Below, piece by piece: positions 10,883-22,994 of a stretch of 64,000 nucleotides of DNA (position 1 is the stretch's first letter; each line of letters opens with the position of its first letter). The DNA is from Hibiscus mutabilis (lineage: Eukaryota; Streptophyta; Magnoliopsida; Malvales; Malvaceae). The notes below the pieces were generated by a model that worked only from the letters and a program-made list of their open reading frames with translations, searched no databases and was not told the origin of the DNA. The DNA is taken from positions 26,482,969 through 26,546,968 of the forward strand of contig CM033752.1 of NCBI GenBank assembly GCA_019671005.1, given 5' to 3'. Both the position numbers and the translations under genes were made by a program.

Positions 10883-11976
10883 AGGCTGAGCATCAGTTTC
10901 CTTCTGGGTTGTTGCAACCGTTGAGAATACCAGAATGGAAGTGGGAAAGAATCACCATGGATTTCGTGTCTGGGCTGCCTTTGACGCCGACCAAAAAATA
11001 TTCTATTTGGGTGATTGTGGATCGGTTTACAAAGTGTGCACATTTTGTGCCAGTGCATACTACGTATACCTTGGATAAGTTGGCTAAATTGTACATCTCT
11101 GAAATAGTGTGTTTGCACAGGGTGCCCAAATCTATAGTTTCCGATAGGGATCCGCGGTTCACCGCAAGGTTTTGGGTGAGTTTTCATCGTGCTTTGGGAA
11201 CCCGGTTGAGTTTTAGCACCTCGTATCATCCTCAGACGGATGGCCAGTCAGAGCGCATGATTCAGATTCTCGAGGATATGCTAAGGTGTTGTTCTATTGT
11301 GTACCAGGGAATGTGGGAGAAGCAGTTGCCGTTGGTGGAGTTTGCTTACAATAACAGTTATCATGCAAGCATACCGGTGGCACCTTATGAGGCGTTGTAC
11401 GGCAGAAAGTGTCGTACGCCCATGTGTTGGGCAGAAGCGGGGGAAAAGTTTGTGTCGATGCCCAATGTCTTGAAAGGCACAACCGAAAAGGTAAAGTTGA
11501 TATGTGAGAGCTTAAAAGTAGTTGCTGATCGCCAGAAATCCTATGCTGATTTGAAGCCTAGGAATATAGAGTACGCTGTGGGTGATAAAATATTCTTGAA
11601 AGTGTTGCCTTGGAAAAAGGTGTTGCGGTTTGGGCAAAAAGGGAAGCTTAGCCCGAGGTTCATTGGGCCTTACGAGGTTATTGAGCGTGTGGGTCCTGTT
11701 GCGTATCTGTTGAGGTTACCTCCGGAGTTGGGAAAGATTCATGATGTGTTCCACGTTTCGATGTTGCGGGGGTATAGGTCGGATCCATCGCATGTCATGC
11801 CGGTAGAGGAGATTGAGTTGAGACCGGACCTATATTACGATGAGGAACCGATAGAGGTTCTTGATACCAGCAATAAGGTGCTAAGTGGCAAGACGGTAGA
11901 GCTTGTTAAGGTGTTGTGGAAGCACCACGGTGTTGAGGAGGCCACGTGGGAACGCAAGTTAAACATGTTGAAATAG
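10861..11976 (+). pseudogene. Integrase core plus chromodomain of chromovirus C
   Basis: This is the longest intact frame in the window (371 codons). The catalytic triad is visible: Asp in VIVDRFTKCAHF, Asp in VSDRDPRFTARF, and Glu in YHPQTDGQSERMIQ. A GPY/F module follows (LSPRFIGPYEVIERVGP, near residues 265-285). The C-terminal 50 residues (YYDEEPIEVLDT... to VLWKHHGVEEATWE) are the chromodomain typical of Tekay/Del. TAG at 11974-11976 cuts the protein a few residues before the usual PHLF terminus. The start given is only the first in-frame Met, because upstream integrase lies in another frame. Residues needed for strand transfer look intact, but the protein cannot be made as one polyprotein. 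Confidence 0.94.
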
Positions 11977-12000
11977 TTTCCGCACCTGTTTCCTCCAGGT

Positions 12001-12030
12001 AAATTTCGGGGACGGAATTTCTTAAGTGGG
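12001..12030 (+). promoter_or_regulatory. Polypurine-tract region of C, damaged junction
   Basis: TTTCGGGGACGGAATTTCTT is the conserved end of Tekay/Del internal regions. It normally leads into a G-rich tract and the TGTAAC LTR start. Here AAGTGGGG passes directly into LTR sequence equivalent to position 3686, so the first 48 bp of the 3' LTR and part of the tract are missing. Confidence 0.8.
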
Positions 12031-15000
12031 GTCTAGTGGACCGAAGTAGGGATTCGAGTCGGTTTCGGGACCGTATAATTTTTTGTAAGATAAAAATGTG
12101 AAAAAATAGTTAAAAATCATCTTTTAATATATATTGATTTTTTGTGGAATAAATTTTGGAAAATAGATTTTGGAAATGTGACATTTTGGTTAGTGACCAA
12201 AATGCGATTTTTGAAAACAGTTTTAAAGTGACTAAAATGAAAAGGGTCAAATTCTTAGAATCCTTAAGGAGCTAAATTACCAAGTTTTTGCTGGAGGTTT
12301 CTCCCTTCAATTAAATCATTTTAAACATGTGTTTTAAAGGTGGTTTAAGAGGGATTAAAATATCTAAGTTGGTTATTAGCTTTTAAAGAAAATCTACGTA
12401 ACTTTTTCCTAAACCTTTTCTCTGAACTTCTTTCTGCTAAACAATCAGAATTTCATCAAAATCCAGAGGTGAGAGATTCTTTTCACTCAGATTAATGATT
12501 CTAACTTGATTCTTTAACTTTGTTTTGCAAAATCTCATTGAAATCTTATGTTTTCTTAGCTTTTCACAAATCAATTGAGGGAGAAACTTCACAATAGGGG
12601 TAAGGTCCGAGATCTCCTCTATTGTATGGTTCTTTATTGAAATTCCCAAGCATTTGATCCTTGTTTTTGTGTTTCTAATATGATTTTGCTGATTTTCCAA
12701 TGTTTAATTGTGTTATTTGGGGAAAATGAGTTAATTCACGGATTGGATCTAATTTCCAGTAATTAAGGATGCTTTGATTTATATTTTGGATGTTTAATAA
12801 TATTAATAAGTGATTTTTATCAATGGAATCCCGAAACTTAAGAATCTCTATTTGTTTAGGTTGTTAGTTTTGAGGTTTTGTGGTGTTTCTATGGTTGTAA
12901 GGTTGATAGAGGTGTAGGTTGTTTTGGATCTGTTTTTAGATGTGTTTTGATGTTGAAAGTGATGTTAGTTTGATAGATGTTGGCTAGGTTGTGAATCGAA
13001 GTGTTTTGGCTATGTTTTCGGTTGTTGTAGAGGGTTAATTGTGAAGGTGTTGTGGAAATCCGAGAAGGATTGTAGCTGTTGTGTTTAGAATGCATTACGA
13101 TGCATTAATCCTATGTTGTTTTGTGGTAAAAAGGGAGTTGGATCCGGAAGTGATTGGAGAAGCGTTGGAGGTTTTAGATACTTGATTTTGCGTCGGTGAA
13201 TCGAGGTTTCGCGTATCGGTGAGTGAAAACGTGGTTTAAAGCGTTTTGATGTTTTGGGAACAGAGTTTTGGGAGTTAAGGTAGAGCTTGAAACGCTTACC
13301 GAGACTCGAAAGTAAGTATAAAGTGATTTTCTCTCTTGGCCGTGCTAGTTTGAAATGGTTTTATGCACTTGTTTTAACTTACATGTTACCTACTATTAAG
13401 CATGTTTTAAAGCATTTGATATACTGTTTTTAAGCATGAAATGTTGAAGGATACACATGGTAAGTGATCTTGTAAGTATGGTTTATACTTGTGGTTTAAA
13501 GAATGGTTGTTGCTTTGGATAAATGGCATGGTTTAATGCTTGTTTAAAATAGTGAAGTAAATGTTATGGTTAATTATATTGGCAAGTGATGTGGTTTTAA
13601 AATTGTTATCGGGTATAGTTGGGCGGCCATAGGATTGAGTGCACTGTAAATAAGTCGCCTTGGATGTTGAGGGGTTTATACGGTATACCGAATACTCCAC
13701 CCAAGTACCCTAATGGTAGAGGGGTTAAATAGTACCGAAAACTCCCATTAGTGGATTAAGCGTCTAACCGATGATTGGGGTAGGTGTCCCCATGGGTTGA
13801 AAGTGTACCAGGTTGTTATTGTACCGCGATTGTGATTGTATCGCTATTCCGGTTGAGATGGCTTGAGGTGTTGGGTTAACACTTGTAGAATCCGTGTATC
13901 CGATGAACTCTTTTGTTATTGAACTTGTTTAATGATCACTTGTGAGCCAATATAATTGTTAATGTATCATTGAAATGTTTTATATTGTATAATGTAATTT
14001 ATACATGTTTCTCCTTGAGCTTTGCATTGGTAGTAATGCATTGGAAGGCTTAAGTGGAGGGTTAGCAATGTGACTTGCTGTTGATTAATGATACATGTAG
14101 CATATGGTTTAATATGCTGGTTTTAATGTTGTAAAGTGCATGTTTTAAAAAGGGCATGATGTTTTAAAGGATGATGTAAAGAAAATGGTTTAATTGCATT
14201 AATGGTGTTTTGTTCTGAGCATTCCTCACTAAGCCTTGTGTGCTTACACTCTCTTTATCCATCAATGTAGAGAATTAAAGTCCCGGAAGGCAGTAAGAAG
14301 CAAGGGGATCTTGGCAAGACTTGTTTCCAAAGTATGTTAGAGACTAGACTATAATGAATAAGGGCAATATGATACTAGTTGTGTTTTGGGAGATGTTTTG
14401 TGGAACTCCCTGTTTGAACATGTTTCTTTAGTTGCTCTCGGGTTGTAAATGGCCTTTAAGGATTGATTTTGGTGCTAGTTTATCTTTTGATATGTTGGTT
14501 GGATGCATATTAGGAAGCATGCCTATAAATTTCCTTTTTGATGCATGAAGCCTTGTTGTATTGTTAGAATTGTGATGCTAGTTGGCATGAGATATGTTTG
14601 GTGTGTTGGTATTGTGTTTTAAGCATGTTAGGGTGGTTTGAGTATGCTTTTGGGATGAAAAACCAGCAAAATGTGACATTACAGGCCCAGGCGTATCGAT
14701 ACGCGGGGGACCGTATCAGTACAGCTAGGCAATTTTAGGCTTGTGGGATCGGTACAGGCCTTGTGCGTTTTGATACACCTAGGCAAATTTGGCCAGGTGT
14801 ACCGATACGGGTATGGGTGTTTCGGTACGAATTTTAGCCTCTGGAATTCACTTTTTCTTCTCGAACCTGCGTATCGAAACACCTGAGGAGCCGTATCGGT
14901 ACGGTCTGTAACATTTCAAAAGTTCGGTGTTTCAGTTAGGCGTATCGATACAACTTGGTGGAGTATCGAAACGGGGTGTTTCAAACCGTATCGATACGGG

Positions 15001-15449
15001 CTTACCTGTATCGTTACGGATGACCGTTAATTCTGTTAATGACACTTTGGGGCAGTTTTGTCATCTTTAGATTTTAGTCCCTGATTCTTGCCAATACAAT
15101 TGTATGTGATAGAATGATCGGATGGAGCTGGAATTTGAAATGAAAGATTAGAACTTGACTAATTAAAGGTTGGTAACTTATAAGTTAGCTTTAATCCTAA
15201 AATTATATGCATTTACATTTTGGTCCCTAAATTATAAATATGATCAATTAGATGTCAAATTGATGCCTGATTGAGTTGGGGTTACACCTAATGTCTGCAT
15301 AAACATTTAGGGTTAATAAATGGCATCTAGATAAGATAAAAAGGAAAAAAATGGACCGGGTTTTGTTGAATCTCTTCGGTTTGCTACGACAAACCTAATG
15401 TAGCCTTCCTGGTTCGGTTGGGCGTCTGGGTCGGGTCAAGGGGATTACA
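12031..15449 (+). repeat. 3' LTR of chromovirus C, 5'-truncated
   Basis: Collinear with 3686-7110, with scattered substitutions and small indels. It lacks the first 48 bp of the 5' copy but keeps the terminal GGATTACA and the adjoining ATCTA duplication. It repeats the cluster of GTATCGATAC-like motifs at 14690-15022. Confidence 0.92.
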
Positions 15450-15454
15450 ATCTA

Positions 15455-16663
15455 CCTCCCCTTTCATCTTCTTTAATATCGCACAATACCAATAAAGTTA
15501 ACCACTCATCAAGAATTTGAATCATAATGACAATTAAGAGAATGAGCATTCATATGATAAATTTTGCAACAAAAATCAAACATCTCATCAATCCACTAAT
15601 ATCAAATGCAACAAGACTTAACACCCTCGCATGACTCTAAAGATCAAAGCATAGGAGGATATTACCATATGCTTGCAAATGAATCAAATCTCTACCACTA
15701 CATATTAATTGAAGCAAAAATCAAAGGGTCTTTAGAAGGGTTGTAACGAGGCTTAGGTAAGGGTATGGTAAAAGGCAAAAATGAAGGTTTCTGAGTAAAG
15801 ACAAGAGTTAATGATATCAATTCAACATGACAACATCTAAAATACTACTAACTGCTTGAAATTTATTCTCACATCTCATTTAAAGCACTAAGAAATTTGG
15901 GAGAAGTGACATTTTTTTCTTTCACAAACATATCTCCAAATATCTTCCTTCGAGGAGCAAACTTCAATTTCTCTTTTTTTATTCCTTTTTTCACACTTTT
16001 CTTTTTTTCTTTTCTTTTCTTTTTTTTGTGGAACATCGTTTTCCTCTTGTCTTGACAAGGGTAACAAAAAGAAGGGACAACAAACAAAAAGGTTTTAGGT
16101 TAAAATATGGTAAAACAAAGAAAAGGGCAAATAGGCTCAAATTCGCTAACTAAGGGGGAAATCACATGGGTAGGCTTCTTGAGAGTATAAGAAATGGGTT
16201 AAACCTAATTGCCCATATCATCTTAAAGCATCAATCCAAAATGTGATCTCAAAATGCATTGACAAGCAAGTTTTAGAATAAACACGCTAAGTTTGACACA
16301 CTCAACAAAAAGAAAAAATGAGCAAGATATAATGAATTGCTCTTTGGCTCAAAGTCTCACCAAAGTGTGAATTTGCATCAAGTCCTGTATATTTTTCAAC
16401 TAACAAACCAATGAGATGTCATCAAAATTTTAAGAAAACACTAGTCATGCTCATCACTTTCATACATTATAATTCAAACCAAGAGGTATCTAAAACTTAC
16501 AAGATATTAATCAGAGACTCAAGGTTTCAAAGGAAAATCAACATATACGAATTGAAGTACCAAAATCCAAGCACTAAAACACAGTTTTCAAAAAGAAAGT
16601 GATTTTTTTTGAAAAATTTTCATAACCTTAGAAGAAAACTATATGAAATCATGTATGAAATAT
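15455..16663 (-). other. 3' non-coding region of Athila B between two polypurine tracts
   Basis: This is B sequence lying between its inner and terminal polypurine tracts (continuing at 3587-3632 on the other side of element C). It is AT-rich, with T-rich runs near 15960-16030. Short open frames such as 15869-16087 on the minus strand encode lysine-rich low-complexity text and are not credible genes. No env-like domain is visible. Confidence 0.6.
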
Positions 16664-16680
16664 CTCCCCCACACCTAAAT
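16664..16680 (-). promoter_or_regulatory. Second (internal) polypurine-tract copy in Athila B
   Basis: The minus strand reads ATTTAGGTGTGGGGGAGA, sharing AGGTGTGGGGGA with the terminal tract at 3569-3586. Both are preceded 9-10 nt upstream by a GGACAA/AGACAA motif. It lies about 1.3 kb (element C excluded) before the 3' LTR. Confidence 0.6.
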
Positions 16681-16977
16681 CTTACATTGTCTCAATGTAT
16701 ATAAAAATATAATGCTCACAAAAGAGTTTAAAAGAAAAGGAAACTCCCCTGATATGTGAGCAAGCCGGACGAAAATGGTTCAAGGTGATGGTGGACAAGA
16801 AAGTGTGACTCCACAATGTTGTATGAATGCTTCTAATTTATTTTCTCTTCGTGAAATTCGGTGTTCTAATTCTAGCTCATGGTTCTTCAAAATAAAGGAA
16901 TAAAATTAGGGTCAGTTGCTGCAAACGTGAAAAGGTGTGAAAAAATAGGACAGTGCCCGGTAGGTTAATTTCAATAG

Positions 16978-17190
16978 AGCGTGGTCGCGCTTTATTTGAA
17001 ACCGTCTGTTGCCAAAAATTAGGTTTTAATTGAATTTGAACTCAGAAGATTGTTTGTATTAAAGCCTGGTCACACCTTATTCAAACTAGTAATCTGCCCA
17101 TAATTCAATCTTGTGAAGTTTAAACTCAGTAGCCCGTCTGTATTAAAGCATGGTTACGCTTTATTCAGAATAGTCTTTTGTCCAAAAATA
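16978..17190. repeat. ~85-bp tandem repeat, about 2.5 copies
   Basis: Units start near 16978, 17063 and 17147 with 'agc(g/c/a)tggt(c/t)(g/a)c' followed by 'cttatt' and end in 'ctgtattaa'. They are diverged. The array lies in the untranslated region just downstream of B's integrase on the minus strand. Confidence 0.7.
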
Positions 17191-17299
17191 AAAATCTCTA
17201 AAAACAAAACAAAAAAGTAAAAAAATAAAAATAAACAAGGTCAAGTAAATAATTATAAGGGGAAAATTTTAGGTTTCCTCCCAATAGCGTAATTGTTTA

Positions 17300-18370
17300 A
17301 CGTCGTTTTGCTCGATGTGGTGATGGCATATCCTTCAATCATCGGTACAGATGGGGAGGTCCAAATGAAAACCAGTGAGATATGAGACAATTTCACCTTC
17401 ATGGAAGATTTTTAATCTTTGGCCATTCACCTTGAAGGTTTCATCTGAATCCAACTTTTTAATTTCCACTACGCCATGAGGGAATACATTATTAACAACA
17501 AATGGTCCTAGCCATCGGGAACGAAGCTTACCCTACATGAGTTTTAATCGGGCATTATACAACAACACCATTTTACCAATCTCATATTGTTTCTTAATAA
17601 TCATGTTATAGTGACACGACTTTGATTCTTCTTTGTAGATCCTTGAATTCTCATAAGCATCTAAACGAAGCTCCTCCAATTCTTGTAGTTGTAGTAACCT
17701 AGACATTCCAGCTTTGTCTAAGTCCATGTTGCATCGACGAATCGTCCAATATGCTTTATGCTTGATTTTCACGGGTAAATGGCATGCTTTGCCATAAACT
17801 AAACAGTAGGGAGACATCCCTATAGGAGTTTTGTAAGCCATTCGATAAGCCTTAAGAGCATCGTCTAAACGAAGGCTCCAATCCTTCTTTCCCGGATTCA
17901 CCATTTTCTTCAAGATGGATTTAACTTCTCTATTTGAAACTTCAGTTTGACTGTTAGATTGAGGGTGGTAAGGAGTACCACTTGATGGTTTACTCTATAT
18001 TTGTTCATTAAGGCTTTGACCGATCTATTACAAAAGTGAGTTCCTTGATCGCTGATAATCGCTCTTGGAATTCCAAACCTATTCAAGATGTTAGCTATTA
18101 TAAAAACCCACAACAGCTTGAGAGTCATCAGTTTTGGTGGCTTTAGCTTCCACCCATTTCGAAACACAATCAACAACCAAGAGTATATAAGAAAAAACAC
18201 AAGATGAAGGAAAATGATCCATGTAATTAATACCCTAAACATCAAATATTTCATAAATAAGAATTAGAACTTGAGGCATTTCATTCTTGTGTGTTATTGT
18301 TCCTACTCTTTAACATTTCTCACAGCTTTTGCAAAATTGATAGGCATCTTTGAACAAAGTTTCCCTCTAC
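17300..18370 (-). pseudogene. Integrase of Athila B, multiply frameshifted
   Basis: On the minus strand a zinc-finger remnant (CKSCEKC, near 18310) is followed by the core. The first Asp region reads VVDCVSKWVEAKATKT near 18130-18185. The second is IPRAIISDQGTHFCNRS near 18015-18075. The Glu region (TPYHPQSNSQTEVSNREVK) is in a different frame near 17905-17975. The C-terminal part, 17913-17533, has AYRMAYKTPIGMSPYCLVYG and NARLKLM, then a stop, and continues to about 17300. All triad residues are readable, but at least two frameshifts and several stops separate them. Confidence 0.9.
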
Positions 18371-18744
18371 AAACCACAATCTAAAATTTTCTTAGTAGTT
18401 CATCTAAGTCCAAAATGTCCACCACAAGTATAATCATGGCAAAAGGATAAAATAGAATGAAATTCATTTTCAAGCACACATCCATGGATCACTTGATCGG
18501 TGCAAAATTTCCACAGATATGGATAATCTCCGACATAATACTTAGAATCAGATTTTATCTTTGCTTTCCTAAACTTGCTAAGGTCATGAGGTAGATTTCA
18601 TGTAGCTAAATAATTGACCATATCAGCGTACCAAGGGATCATACCTTTAATTTGGAGTAAATTCTCATCTGGGAAATTGTCATTAAAGGGTAAATTATCT
18701 TCATCCCTTACTGATCTACTTAAATGGTCCGCAACATAATTCTC

Positions 18745-19065
18745 CACTCATTTTCGATCTTTGATATTTAAGTTGAATTCTTGAAGGAGAAGAATCCATT
18801 TTATTAGTCTTGGTTTCAACTCTTTCTTTGCCAACAGGTATTTCAAAGCTGCATGATCAGAATAGACAATAATTTTGGAACCAAGTACATAAGTTCTAAA
18901 ATTTTCAAGAGCAAAAACAATTGACAAGAGTTCTTTTTCTTTGGTAGAATAGTTACGTTGGATAAAGTACAAGGTATTGTAAGCGTAATAAATGACATGA
19001 CTTTTATTGTCAACTTGTTGTCCAAGAACGGCTCCTACGGTTAATTCCTTGCATCACACATGATC
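18745..19065 (-). pseudogene. RNase H of Athila B
   Basis: The best frame (18972-18748) reads RNYSTKEKELLSIVFALENF followed by YSDHAALKYLLAKKELKPRL. These are the gypsy RNase H motifs containing the catalytic Glu and the third Asp. The start of the domain, with the first Asp, is spread across other frames up to about 19065. The domain lies between RT and integrase in the expected order. Confidence 0.88.
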
Positions 19066-19131
19066 TCAAACGATAAATTCCATTGAGGTTGTCGAATGAT
19101 ATGTGCGCTTGTCACCAAATCTTTGAGCTTA

Positions 19132-20196
19132 TCAAACGCCCCCTTGCATTTTCCCAAACTTGAACTGAACGTCCTTTTGCAACAAATTTGTCAATGGCAA
19201 AGCAATCTTGGAGAAATCCTTGACAAACGTGTGATAAAACCTTGCATGTCCAAGAAAATAATGCACTTCCCTAACATTTGTAGTGTAAGGTAAGTTTGCA
19301 ATTATGTCCACTTTTTCTTTAACGACCTCTATACCCTTGAAGAAATCACATGTCCCAAATACTATGCCTTGAGAAACCATAAAATAACACTTTTCATAAT
19401 TTAAAACCAAGTTAGTTTCATTGCATCTCTTTAAAACATTGGATAATTATTTAAGCATTCATCAAATGAATCTCCATACACATTGAAGTCATCCATAAAA
19501 ACCTCAATGCATTTCTCAATATATTAAAAAAAATACTCATCATGAATATTTGGAATGTACATGGGGCATTACAAAGGCTGAAAGACAATCGCATGTATGC
19601 ATAGGTTCCAAACGGACAAGTGAACATTGTATTCTCTTGCTCTTCTTAAGCAATAGGGATTTCATAAAAACCTGAAAAACCGTCAAGAAAACAAAAGAAA
19701 GACTTTCCTGCCAATCTCTCTTACATTTGGTCTATGAAGTTAAAGGAAAATGATATTTCCTAGTCACATGATTAAGCTTCCTAAAATCTATACATATTCA
19801 CCAACCATTTTGCACATGCATTGGTACAAGTTCATTGTTCGAGTTTCTTACCACGATGATCCCTGTCTTCTTTAGGACAACATGTATTTGACTTACCCAT
19901 TTACTATCCGAGATTGGATAAATTATGCCTGCGTCTTTAAGTTTGAGTATCTCTTTTATTACCACTTCGTTCATGGCTTGGTTCAAGCTCCTTTGTGGTT
20001 CCCTTGAAGGGTTGGCATCATCTTTAAGAAGTATTCTATGCATACAAATTGACGGACTTATACCTTTGATGTCGGTCAAGGTCCACCCAACTGCCGCTTT
20101 ATACTCCTTTAAGATTTGAACCAACTTCTCTTTCTTTTTGGTTGTGAGTCCTTTTGCGATTATGACCGGCAATGTCTTATCTTCACCTAAATACAC
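19132..20196 (-). pseudogene. Reverse transcriptase of Athila B
   Basis: The first open part (20196-19798) carries the Athila leader motif WTLTDIKGISPSICMHRILL and LKLDAGIIYPISDSKWV-type text, then ends in NELVPMHVQNGW. The catalytic box FMDDFNVYG is encoded near 19485-19502 on the minus strand in another frame, with both Asp codons intact. The last part (19410-19132) contains YEKCYFMV and FLGHARFYHTFVKDFSKIA. Stops and frameshifts separate the three parts. Confidence 0.92.
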
Positions 20197-20629
20197 ATAT
20201 TTTAGGTGGTCAGGTAAGTCTTCTTAGCTCCAACTTTGGGGCTGCACAGTGTAAGAAAGAATTTTGTTAGTGTCTAAACTTACTTGCTCAAAAGATGATG
20301 CTGAAAATATTTCTTCCGAGCCAATCTCATCATCAATTTCTTCAAGATCAATTTGTGCACATAATTTCATCTCCTTATCAATGCTTTCTTCCGCAAAGAC
20401 ATCCTGCACAATTGAACCAATCACATCAATTTGACAAAGAGATTGTGTATCATTAGGATACTTCATCGCATCAAGAATATTAAATTTCACAATTTCTCCA
20501 CCAAATTCACGGACAAAGTACCCTCGTCTACATCAATCTTCTCCTTATTAAAATTGAAGGTGATTTTGAAGAAGAATTACCTTTCATCTCTAAGATATAA
20601 AAATCTAAAGGAAAAAGTAGCTTATTAAC

Positions 20630-20881
20630 CTACACCAAAACATCCTCAATAACTCCAAGTAGGTGAATATAAGAACGATCACCTAATTGAATTACCACGC
20701 TAGTCCTTTGCAGGTCATTTAATTTTAATTCGTGGTAAATAGAAAATGGCATGACATTTATTGAAGCTATCAAATCTAACATAGCATGCTTAATTTTTTT
20801 ATTACCAATAATGCAAGGTAGAGAAAACATACATGGATCCCCGCATTTTTTTGGCATGTTCTTTTGCAAGATTGTCGACAC
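20630..20881 (-). pseudogene. Aspartic protease of Athila B
   Basis: The minus frame contains CIIGNKKIKHAMLDLIASINVMPFSIYHELKL. The active-site signature in Athila proteases is L-D-L-G-A-S; here Gly is replaced by Ile while the catalytic Asp remains. The following VVIQLGDRSYIHLLGVIEDVLV matches the conserved 'LADRS...P.G..EDVLV' block. It is linked to gag upstream and RT downstream. Confidence 0.87.
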
Positions 20882-21289
20882 ATTCTTACTTACCTAAACT
20901 CTCTCCTTTTATATCAACCTCTTTTTGCTTATGCACAATTTCTTCAAAAATCTTGCATACTTAGGAATTTTCTTGATAGCATCTATCAGTCAGATATTGA
21001 TCTCTACCTTCCTAAACGTATCCAAGATCTCCTTGTGCTCATCTTCCTTAGGTTTAGACAACCTGCTTGGAAATAGAAGTAAAATGGTGTGAGATGAAAG
21101 AGATAAAGGAGGATCTAATGTTACCTTTGGTGACACTTTGGATGTAATTTTTATCTCCTTCTCCTCTTCGCTCATCTCAGCCATTTTATGTGAATTAATC
21201 CTGAAGGAATTTCTTTTTTCACTCCTTAATGAAATCGCACTACAATTTCTCTTGGATTCACCTCTATTTGGGAAGGTAATTTTCTAGAA

Positions 21290-22498
21290 TTTTGAGCCTC
21301 TAATTTACTAGTTGACGTAGCCAATTGAGTAATTTGATTGCCCAAATTTTGATTGCTTGTCTTCATTTCTTGTTGAAGTGCTTAAGTTGTTTGTTGTAGT
21401 GCATGATTCATTTCCTTCTTCTCCTTTATTTCATGTCGAAGTTCATAAGTAGAGTTATCAAGGCTTTTAACAAGATATTCTAAAGATATACCTGAACTTG
21501 AAAGTTGTTGTTTTGTCGAGGCTTGATTTGGCCTAACAAAATTTTGAGAGGTATATCTTTGTTGTCCTCCTTGATTCCCATAACATAGATTCAGATGATC
21601 TCTATATTCTAGGTTGTAATGACTAGAAAAAGGATCGTTCTTCCTTTGGGTTTGACCAGGAAGTCCACCTAGAGCATTAGCCTCTTGCACCGAATCAAGT
21701 TGCAATGTAGGACACATATTCGTAGGATATCATTCAATCGAACATATTCCACGAGTTTTTGCTCCTTGTACCTACCCTATAGAAATTTGACAAACCAAAG
21801 TAGTTAAGTCAGAAATTATATTTTCAAGGGAATCAATCCTTACCTCACTAACTTGACTAATGGATATGTTCGTCCTTGAACCAAATTGCTGGGAATTTTT
21901 AGCCATGTTTGAAATTAACTCCTTGGCCCCTTCAGGCGTGAGGCTCACTAAACCTCTTCCACTTGCTGCATCAATCATACTTTTATCCATTGGCAACAAT
22001 CCTTCATAGAAGTATTGGATTAAAAGTTGGTCTGAGATTTGATGGTGAGGATAACTAGCGCACAATCGCTTAAACCCAATATTTGTACAAAGTTTCACCT
22101 GTGAGCTTCGTGATGCCATAAATTTCTTTTCTGATGTTTGCAGCTTTAGATGTAGGAAAAAAGTTCTCCAAGAAAAATTCTTCATCCTATTCCATGTCGT
22201 TATTGATCCGGAGGGTAGATAATAGAGCCAATCTTTTGCTTGGTCCTTTAAAAAAAGGGAAAAGCAATTAGATTGATTTGCTCATCGATGGCTCCATGTG
22301 GCTTCTTCCGGGAGCATACAATATGAACTCTTTCAAGCGTTTATAATGATCTTCACCCGCGAGTCCATGAAAAAAGGTAAGTAAGTGAATTAAACTAGAT
22401 CTTAATTCAAAATCACCTTTAAAATTAGGAAAATTAATGCATAAAGGTTGTTGATTTAGATCCGGTGCGGCTAACTCCTTGAGAGTTTTGTTTACCAC
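21290..22498 (-). pseudogene. gag: gag of Athila B
   Basis: Minus-strand pieces in order are 22498-22268 (LKELAAPDLNQQPLCINFPN, LIHLLTFFHGLAGEDHYKRLKEF), 22185-21772 (YFYEGLLPMDKSMIDAASGR, LTPEGAKELISNMAKNSQQFG) and 21717-21382, which follows the zinc-knuckle position. These phrases are diagnostic of Athila gag, which forms the capsid. Frameshifts occur near 22310, where the conserved VCS-like text slips frame, and near 22190. The start at 22498 is the first Met in the piece and may not be the original start. Confidence 0.9.
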
Positions 22499-22706
22499 CC
22501 TTTATTCTACTTCTTGAAAAATAGATAAATGACCGATAGTCAAATCTATCTTCTCATCTTCTTCAAGATGATGTTTCCTCTCTTTGGTCTCTTTTCTTAA
22601 TCTACATGTTGTCTTCTCAACCTTAGGAATATACTGCAAATTAAAAACCTGAGAAGAACGAAGCAATAAAAAATATAAAATAAATAATGAGAAACTAAAA
22701 AATAGC

Positions 22707-22724
22707 TCCCCGACAACGGTGCCA
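22707..22724 (-). promoter_or_regulatory. Primer-binding site, tRNA-Asp (element B)
   Basis: The minus strand reads TGGCACCGTTGTCGGGGA, four bases inside the 5' LTR edge at 22729. It is complementary to the 3' end of plant tRNA-Asp (typical site TGGCGCCGTTGCCGGGGA), with two C-to-T-type differences. Confidence 0.92.
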
Positions 22725-22728
22725 ATTT

Positions 22729-22994
22729 TGGCAAGATTGTCAAAGTCCTGCAAAATGAAATTGATTTTCTATACTAACTTGTAGTAATAGAGAGATCAGG
22801 TCGAAACCCAAGAGAGCTGAAATTAGAATCCCAACGTTAAAAATAGTAAAAGTAAAATTTGAGGGGTTGATTATCAAATTAAAGACGATCAATAAAATAA
22901 TTAACAGTTGACTATTAAAATTAATAAAATTCAATCTTACTGAACTTCCAATTCAAAGGTGCGATTTTCATCCATCCATAGCTTTGATCATAGG
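22729..22994 (-). repeat. 5' LTR of Athila B, inner fragment
   Basis: Begins TGGCAAGATTGTC, as does the left LTR at 2254, and stays collinear until element D interrupts it at 22995 within 'gatcatagg'. The LTR resumes at 33263. Confidence 0.92.

Larger units (their letters stand above)
3638..15449 (+). mobile_element. Del/Tekay chromovirus 'C' (Ty3/gypsy), nested in B
   Basis: The element starts TGTAACGCCCC at 3638 and ends GGATTACA at 15449. The perfect duplication ATCTA flanks it (3633-3637 and 15450-15454). The order is 5' LTR, initiator-Met PBS, gag with two zinc knuckles, protease, RT, RNase H, integrase with a C-terminal chromodomain, then 3' LTR. The long LTRs, TGTAAC start and chromodomain are typical of the Tekay/Del clade. 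Chromodomains of this clade are thought to steer integration to heterochromatin. Several stops and at least two frameshifts inactivate the polyprotein. Confidence 0.93.

Noticed and set aside
10873..11229. Antisense open frame of 118 codons
   Set aside because: Shadow of the integrase of element C on the opposite strand.
15869..16087. 72-codon Lys-rich minus-strand frame
   Set aside because: Encoded by a T/C-rich low-complexity tract in the 3' region of Athila B; no homology.
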